Assembly: GCF_019423705.1 (NCBI RefSeq)
Contig: NZ_JAHZAX010000001.1
Coordinates: forward strand, 251,998 to 315,997
From: Ruminococcus sp.
GTDB taxonomy: Bacteria; Bacillota; Clostridia; Oscillospirales; Ruminococcaceae
Reading direction: 5' to 3'
Length of the DNA: 64,000 nt
Position numbers and translations under genes: made by a program
Notes under the pieces: generated by a model
What the model saw: only the letters and a program-made list of their open reading frames with translations
What the model was told of the DNA's origin: nothing
The model's database searches: none
Shown here: positions 61,084 to 64,000 of the stretch, piece by piece
Layout: the number at the start of each line of letters is the position of its first letter
Numbering within the stretch: position 1 is the first letter of the stretch

Positions 61084-61221
61084 ATGGATATTGTTTACAT
61101 ATTACTGACTATTGCCTTGATATCAGTATCAACAGAGTTTATCAAAGCTCTCACCAAGCTGATTAAAAGGATAAAAAATAACCGCCCTAGCCTAAGAAAC
61201 TCAGCGGTTATTAATCAATGA
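61084..61221 (+). CDS. Small hydrophobic toxin of type I TA module 3
   Basis: This encodes a 45-residue peptide starting MDIVYILLTIALISVS, with one membrane helix, a basic middle (KALTKLIKRIKNNRP) and a 12-residue polar extension not present in module 2. The core aligns with the 28-residue module 2 peptide across its whole length. The extension arises because the stop at the KNNRP end is lost and the frame runs through the shared hairpin. The ribosome site is weak (GTGAGG), which fits tightly limited translation. Confidence 0.68.
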   Translation: MDIVYILLTIALISVSTEFIKALTKLIKRIKNNRPSLRNSAVINQ

Positions 61222-61257
61222 TTCGAGGGCAACCGTCTATCGGTGTGCTCTTTTTCT
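61155..61257 (-). ncRNA. Candidate type I antitoxin RNA 3
   Basis: A minus-strand RNA of about 100 nt starts near 61257 with GCAGAAAAAGAGCACACCG then AGACGGTTGCCCTCGA, close to AGACGGTTGGCCTC in antitoxin 2. It ends in the hairpin AATAACCGC..GGGCGGTTATT plus TTTTTATCC. It overlaps the 3' half of the toxin gene. Confidence 0.65.
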
Positions 61258-61263
61258 GCCTTT

Positions 61264-61292
61264 ATTATACACCAGCGCAGCTAATTTGTCAA
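61264..61292 (-). promoter_or_regulatory. Promoter of antitoxin RNA 3
   Basis: On the minus strand: TTGACA (61287-61292), a 17-base spacer, TATAAT (61264-61269). Confidence 0.78.
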
Positions 61293-61321
61293 TAGCAAAC
61301 GCCACGAAAACCATATTTTCG

Positions 61322-61351
61322 TTGACTTTTTGCCCTTTGATATGCTATAAT
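61322..61351 (+). promoter_or_regulatory. rsuA-like gene promoter
   Basis: TTGACT (61322-61327), an 18-base spacer, TATAAT (61346-61351). Confidence 0.7.
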
Positions 61352-61419
61352 CTTTAAATGAAGCTAAATAGGCATAATCATACGAAAACATTTAACTGCA
61401 AAGGACTTTTTATAAGACT

Positions 61420-62136
61420 ATGAGACTTGATAAATTCATATCCTCACAGCGAAACGATATCTCACGGAGTATGGTAAAGGAGCTTTGCCGCAAGGGGCTT
61501 GTCTCCGTCAACGGCAAGACCGTTAAGACCGCCGACACAAAGGTCTCCGAGACCGATACCGTCACAGTCCGTGGCGAGGATATAAGCTATAAGAAATTTC
61601 TTTATATTATGATGAATAAGCCGCAGGGCGTGGTCTGCTCCACCCGTGACGGCGAATCAAAGACCGTGCTGGAGCTTGTGCCGCCCGAACTTTTCCGTGA
61701 GGGGCTTTTTCCCGCAGGCAGACTTGATAAGGATACAGAGGGTTTTGTGCTCCTCACCGACGACGGCGGACTTGCTCATAGAATGCTGTCGCCAAAGACA
61801 CACGTTCCGAAAACATATTTCGTAAAGCTCCGTGACCCTTGGCAGGATAATTACGCCGAAGCTTTTGCGAAGGGTATGACCATCGATGGGGGAGAGAAAT
61901 GTCTCCCAGCGGAATTTGCAGGGGCGGAAGGCTGTCCGAATGAATGTACAGTTGTGCTCCACGAGGGCAAGTATCATCAGGTCAAGAGAATGTTTGAAAA
62001 ACTGGGGAATAAAGTTATTTATCTCAAGCGCACAAAGATCGGCGAGCTGGCTTTAAACCCCGATTTACCGCTGGGAAGCTGTTTGGAGATAATGCACAAA
62101 GATGTTGAAAGATTATTGACATCGAAATCGTTTTAA
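61420..62136 (+). CDS. rsuA: RsuA/RluB-family pseudouridine synthase
   Basis: This 238-residue enzyme has an N-terminal S4 RNA-binding domain (MRLDKFISSQRNDISRSMV..GLVSVNGK) and the RsuA catalytic motif GRLDKDTEGFVLLTDDG with the active Asp. The C-terminal GKYHQVKRMF is typical of RsuA/RluB/E/F. RsuA modifies 16S rRNA; the exact target here is not proven. The ribosome site is distant (AAAGGA, 13 bases). It is transcribed alone from 61322-61351. Confidence 0.9.
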   Translation: MRLDKFISSQRNDISRSMVKELCRKGLVSVNGKTVKTADTKVSETDTVTVRGEDISYKKFLYIMMNKPQGVVCSTRDGESKTVLELVPPELFREGLFPAGRLDKDTEGFVLLTDDGGLAHRMLSPKTHVPKTYFVKLRDPWQDNYAEAFAKGMTIDGGEKCLPAEFAGAEGCPNECTVVLHEGKYHQVKRMFEKLGNKVIYLKRTKIGELALNPDLPLGSCLEIMHKDVERLLTSKSF

Positions 62137-62299
62137 TGTAAGTAATTACCTATTGTATGTGAATTTTCGTCAATATTCATAATGAGATATAATAAAGTTT
62201 AGTAAAAAAAACTCTTGCGGGTCTGTTAAAAATTTGTTATGATTATAGCATAGCTAATTAGGATAGTTAGTAAAATTCAAATAGGGAGGTCCTTTTTTA

Positions 62300-63442
62300 A
62301 TGGCAAGTGTATCATTAAGGGAAATTTATAAGAAGTATGCAGGCGGCGTTATCGCTGTTTCAGACTTCAACATTGAGATCAAGGATAAGGAGTTTATCAT
62401 TCTCGTAGGTCCTTCTGGATGCGGTAAGTCTACAACACTTAGAATGATCGCAGGTCTTGAAGAGATCAGCGAAGGCGAGCTTTACATCGGCGACAGACTT
62501 GTAAACGACATCGCTCCTAAGGACAGAGATATCGCAATGGTATTCCAGAACTACGCTCTGTATCCTCACATGACAGTATTTGAGAATATGGCATTCGGCC
62601 TCAAGCTCAGAAAGGTTCCAAAGGACGAGATCGCAAGAAAGGTTGAGGAAGCTGCAAGAATCCTTGACATCGCTCACCTTCTCGACAGAAAGCCAAAGGC
62701 TCTCTCCGGTGGACAGAGACAGCGTGTAGCCCTCGGTAGAGCTATCGTTCGTGAGCCACAGGTATTCCTTCTTGACGAGCCTCTTTCAAACCTCGACGCT
62801 AAGCTGAGAGCACAGATGAGAACTGAGATCTCCAAGCTCCATAAGAAGCTCGGTACAACATTCATCTACGTAACTCACGACCAGACAGAGGCTATGACAA
62901 TGGGTGACCGTATCGTAGTTATGAAGGACGGTTATATCCAGCAGATCGATACGCCAACAAATCTTTACAATGATCCAGTAAACCAGTTCGTTGCAGGATT
63001 CATTGGTTCACCACAGATGAACTTCATCGACTCAAAGCTTCTCAAGGTAGACGGCAAGTATGTTGTTGAGTTCGGTTCTGAAGATACAAAGACAACAAGA
63101 GGCGTTAAGTATCAGGTAGCAGTTCCAGAGTCTAAGGTTGATCCTGAAGTTCTCGAGCCGCTGGTAGATCAGGAAGTTGTTCTCGGTGTTCGTCCGGAGT
63201 GTATCCACGACGAGCCTGCATTCCTCGCTCAGGCTACAACAGGTATCATCAATACAACTGTTGAAGTAACTGAAATGATGGGTGCTGAGACATATCTCTA
63301 CCTCAACTGCGAGGGTATCCAGCTCACAGCTAGAGTTTCACCTCGTTCTGACGTTCGTCCACAGGATGAGCTCAAGGTAGCAATTGATCCTAACAGGATC
63401 CACATCTTTGATAAGGAGACTGAGAAGGCTGTTCTTAACTAA
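62300..63442 (+). CDS. msmX: General sugar ABC transporter ATPase (MsmX/UgpC type)
   Basis: This 380-residue ATPase has Walker [11 protein letters not shown]-loop [13 protein letters not shown], signature LSGGQRQR, Walker [13 protein letters not shown] and H-loop [12 protein letters not shown]-terminal OB/TOBE region (about 240-375) follows, as in MalK/UgpC/MsmX. In Firmicutes one such orphan ATPase energises many CUT1 permeases, and the two permease pairs at 24.1-32.8 kb lack their own. GGGAGG lies 11 bases before the ATG. It is followed by a strong terminator. Confidence 0.93.
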   Translation: MASVSLREIYKKYAGGVIAVSDFNIEIKDKEFIILVGPSGCGKSTTLRMIAGLEEISEGELYIGDRLVNDIAPKDRDIAMVFQNYALYPHMTVFENMAFGLKLRKVPKDEIARKVEEAARILDIAHLLDRKPKALSGGQRQRVALGRAIVREPQVFLLDEPLSNLDAKLRAQMRTEISKLHKKLGTTFIYVTHDQTEAMTMGDRIVVMKDGYIQQIDTPTNLYNDPVNQFVAGFIGSPQMNFIDSKLLKVDGKYVVEFGSEDTKTTRGVKYQVAVPESKVDPEVLEPLVDQEVVLGVRPECIHDEPAFLAQATTGIINTTVEVTEMMGAETYLYLNCEGIQLTARVSPRSDVRPQDELKVAIDPNRIHIFDKETEKAVLN

Positions 63443-63512
63443 TAGTAACTAATAGTAACAGAACGCTTTTAGGTCATAGTTTACTAAGATCGACAATATC
63501 ACATTGATATAA

Positions 63513-63545
63513 GCAAAAAGTACGGCTTTGTCCGTACTTTTTGTG
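63513..63545 (+). terminator. Terminator of the msmX-like gene
   Basis: AAAAAGTACGG-CTTTG-TCCGTACTTTTT, then GTGTTTT. Confidence 0.88.
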
Positions 63546-63617
63546 TTTTATCGGCTTTGAAACCGATTTCGTTTTGCAAATACACAATTTCTCGATCCAT
63601 AAGAAAGGCTAAAAATA

Positions 63618-64000
63618 ATGAGTACAACTACAAATGATCCAAACAAAAACAATACAAACAAAGCAAAAAGACTTCTCGCTCTGCTCACAAGCGCAATGCT
63701 CTGCACAGCTGCGCTTGCAGGCTGCGGCTCAAAATCAAATGATAATAGCTCCGAAAGCAAGGCGGAAGCTTCAAGCTCAGAAGTTGAGAAAATCCCCGAA
63801 ACTGACGAGGAATGGAACCAAGCTATGCTCGATAAGGCAATGGTGTCATATGGCAATACCGCTATGATGCAGAACGTCATAAAGAAAGCACAGGCTGGCG
63901 ATGACGTCACTATCGCATATCTTGGCGGCTCTATAACATACGGAATTTCCGCAGGCGAGGACGATTGCTATGCAAAGCTCACCTATAACTATTTCGCCGA
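63618..64000 (+). CDS. SGNH/GDSL-type hydrolase lipoprotein, N-terminal part (cut by window edge)
   Basis: The 127 visible residues show an Asn-rich start, a lipoprotein signal ending ALAGC, a Ser-rich linker and the beginning of a catalytic domain with AYLGGSITYG. The GGSIT block carries the nucleophilic Ser of SGNH hydrolases, a fold common among carbohydrate acetylesterases. The frame is open at the window end. AGAAAGG lies before the ATG at 63618. An acetyl-xylan or similar esterase is likely given the surrounding glycanases. Confidence 0.75.
   Translation, partial: MSTTTNDPNKNNTNKAKRLLALLTSAMLCTAALAGCGSKSNDNSSESKAEASSSEVEKIPETDEEWNQAMLDKAMVSYGNTAMMQNVIKKAQAGDDVTIAYLGGSITYGISAGEDDCYAKLTYNYFA

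Overview
The window looks like a chromosomal segment of a plant-fibre-degrading Firmicute of the Ruminococcus group (Oscillospiraceae). The evidence is protein style and gene content only: three secreted or lipid-anchored GH5 glycanases, xylose isomerase, MsmX-type sugar ABC components, T-box control of tRNA synthetases, strong AGGAGG-type ribosome binding sites, and TTGACA-17-TATAAT promoters. No phylogenetic search was run. I see no rRNA, tRNA, insertion sequence, prophage or CRISPR array.

Layout. 1-3.1 kb: end of secD, secF, a first type I toxin-antitoxin module, a small redox-type protein and radC. 3.1-5.1 kb: guaB, bracketed by two related copies of a structured repeat. 5.3-10.6 kb: two dynamin-like GTPases around an M48-peptidase-like protein whose zinc ligands are lost. 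10.7-13.1 kb: a second toxin-antitoxin module and an ABC-2 exporter. 13.9-18.1 kb: GH5 cellulase, zinc-ribbon membrane protein and an HtrA protease. 19.2-37.3 kb: a co-directional block with two MacB/LolD-type ATPases (the second with an AbrB-like tail), a large CBM-bearing sugar-binding protein, two permease pairs, an NHL/TPR protein, a YIP1 protein, a DUF5696 protein, then a lipoprotein adaptor and a 1002-residue FtsX permease. The efflux-type ABC system is therefore split around the sugar-uptake genes. 37.4-44.6 kb: purine nucleoside phosphorylase, three zinc-ribbon or lipoprotein genes, xylA and an HD-GYP phosphodiesterase. 44.7-46.5 kb: a csoR-type repressor, a metal P1B-ATPase with a large in-frame internal deletion, and a small membrane protein. 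46.7-51.4 kb: two more GH5 enzymes on the minus strand. 51.8-53.1 kb: a CPA2 antiporter with a leader hairpin. 53.3-58.4 kb: a minus-strand operon T-box/ydcF/hisS/two unknowns/aspS. 58.4-59.8 kb: minD and mgsA. 60.3-64 kb: a DUF4830 protein, a third toxin-antitoxin module, an RsuA-type pseudouridine synthase, the general sugar ATPase (msmX/ugpC type) and the start of an SGNH esterase lipoprotein.

How it fits together. The GH5 enzymes and esterase would release oligosaccharides. The large binding protein and the two permease pairs have no sugar ATPase of their own, so the MsmX-like ATPase at 62.3 kb is the likely power source. XylA then handles xylose. Intergenic regions carry many copies of a GGGCGA..TCGCCC palindrome followed by CTACA, several of which double as terminators.

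Most interesting items: three matched Fst/Hol-Tox-like type I modules with convergent antisense RNAs; the dynamin pair with a dead peptidase; the split export/import ABC block; the P1B-ATPase lacking its CPC and DKTGT regions; and the structured element duplicated on both sides of guaB.
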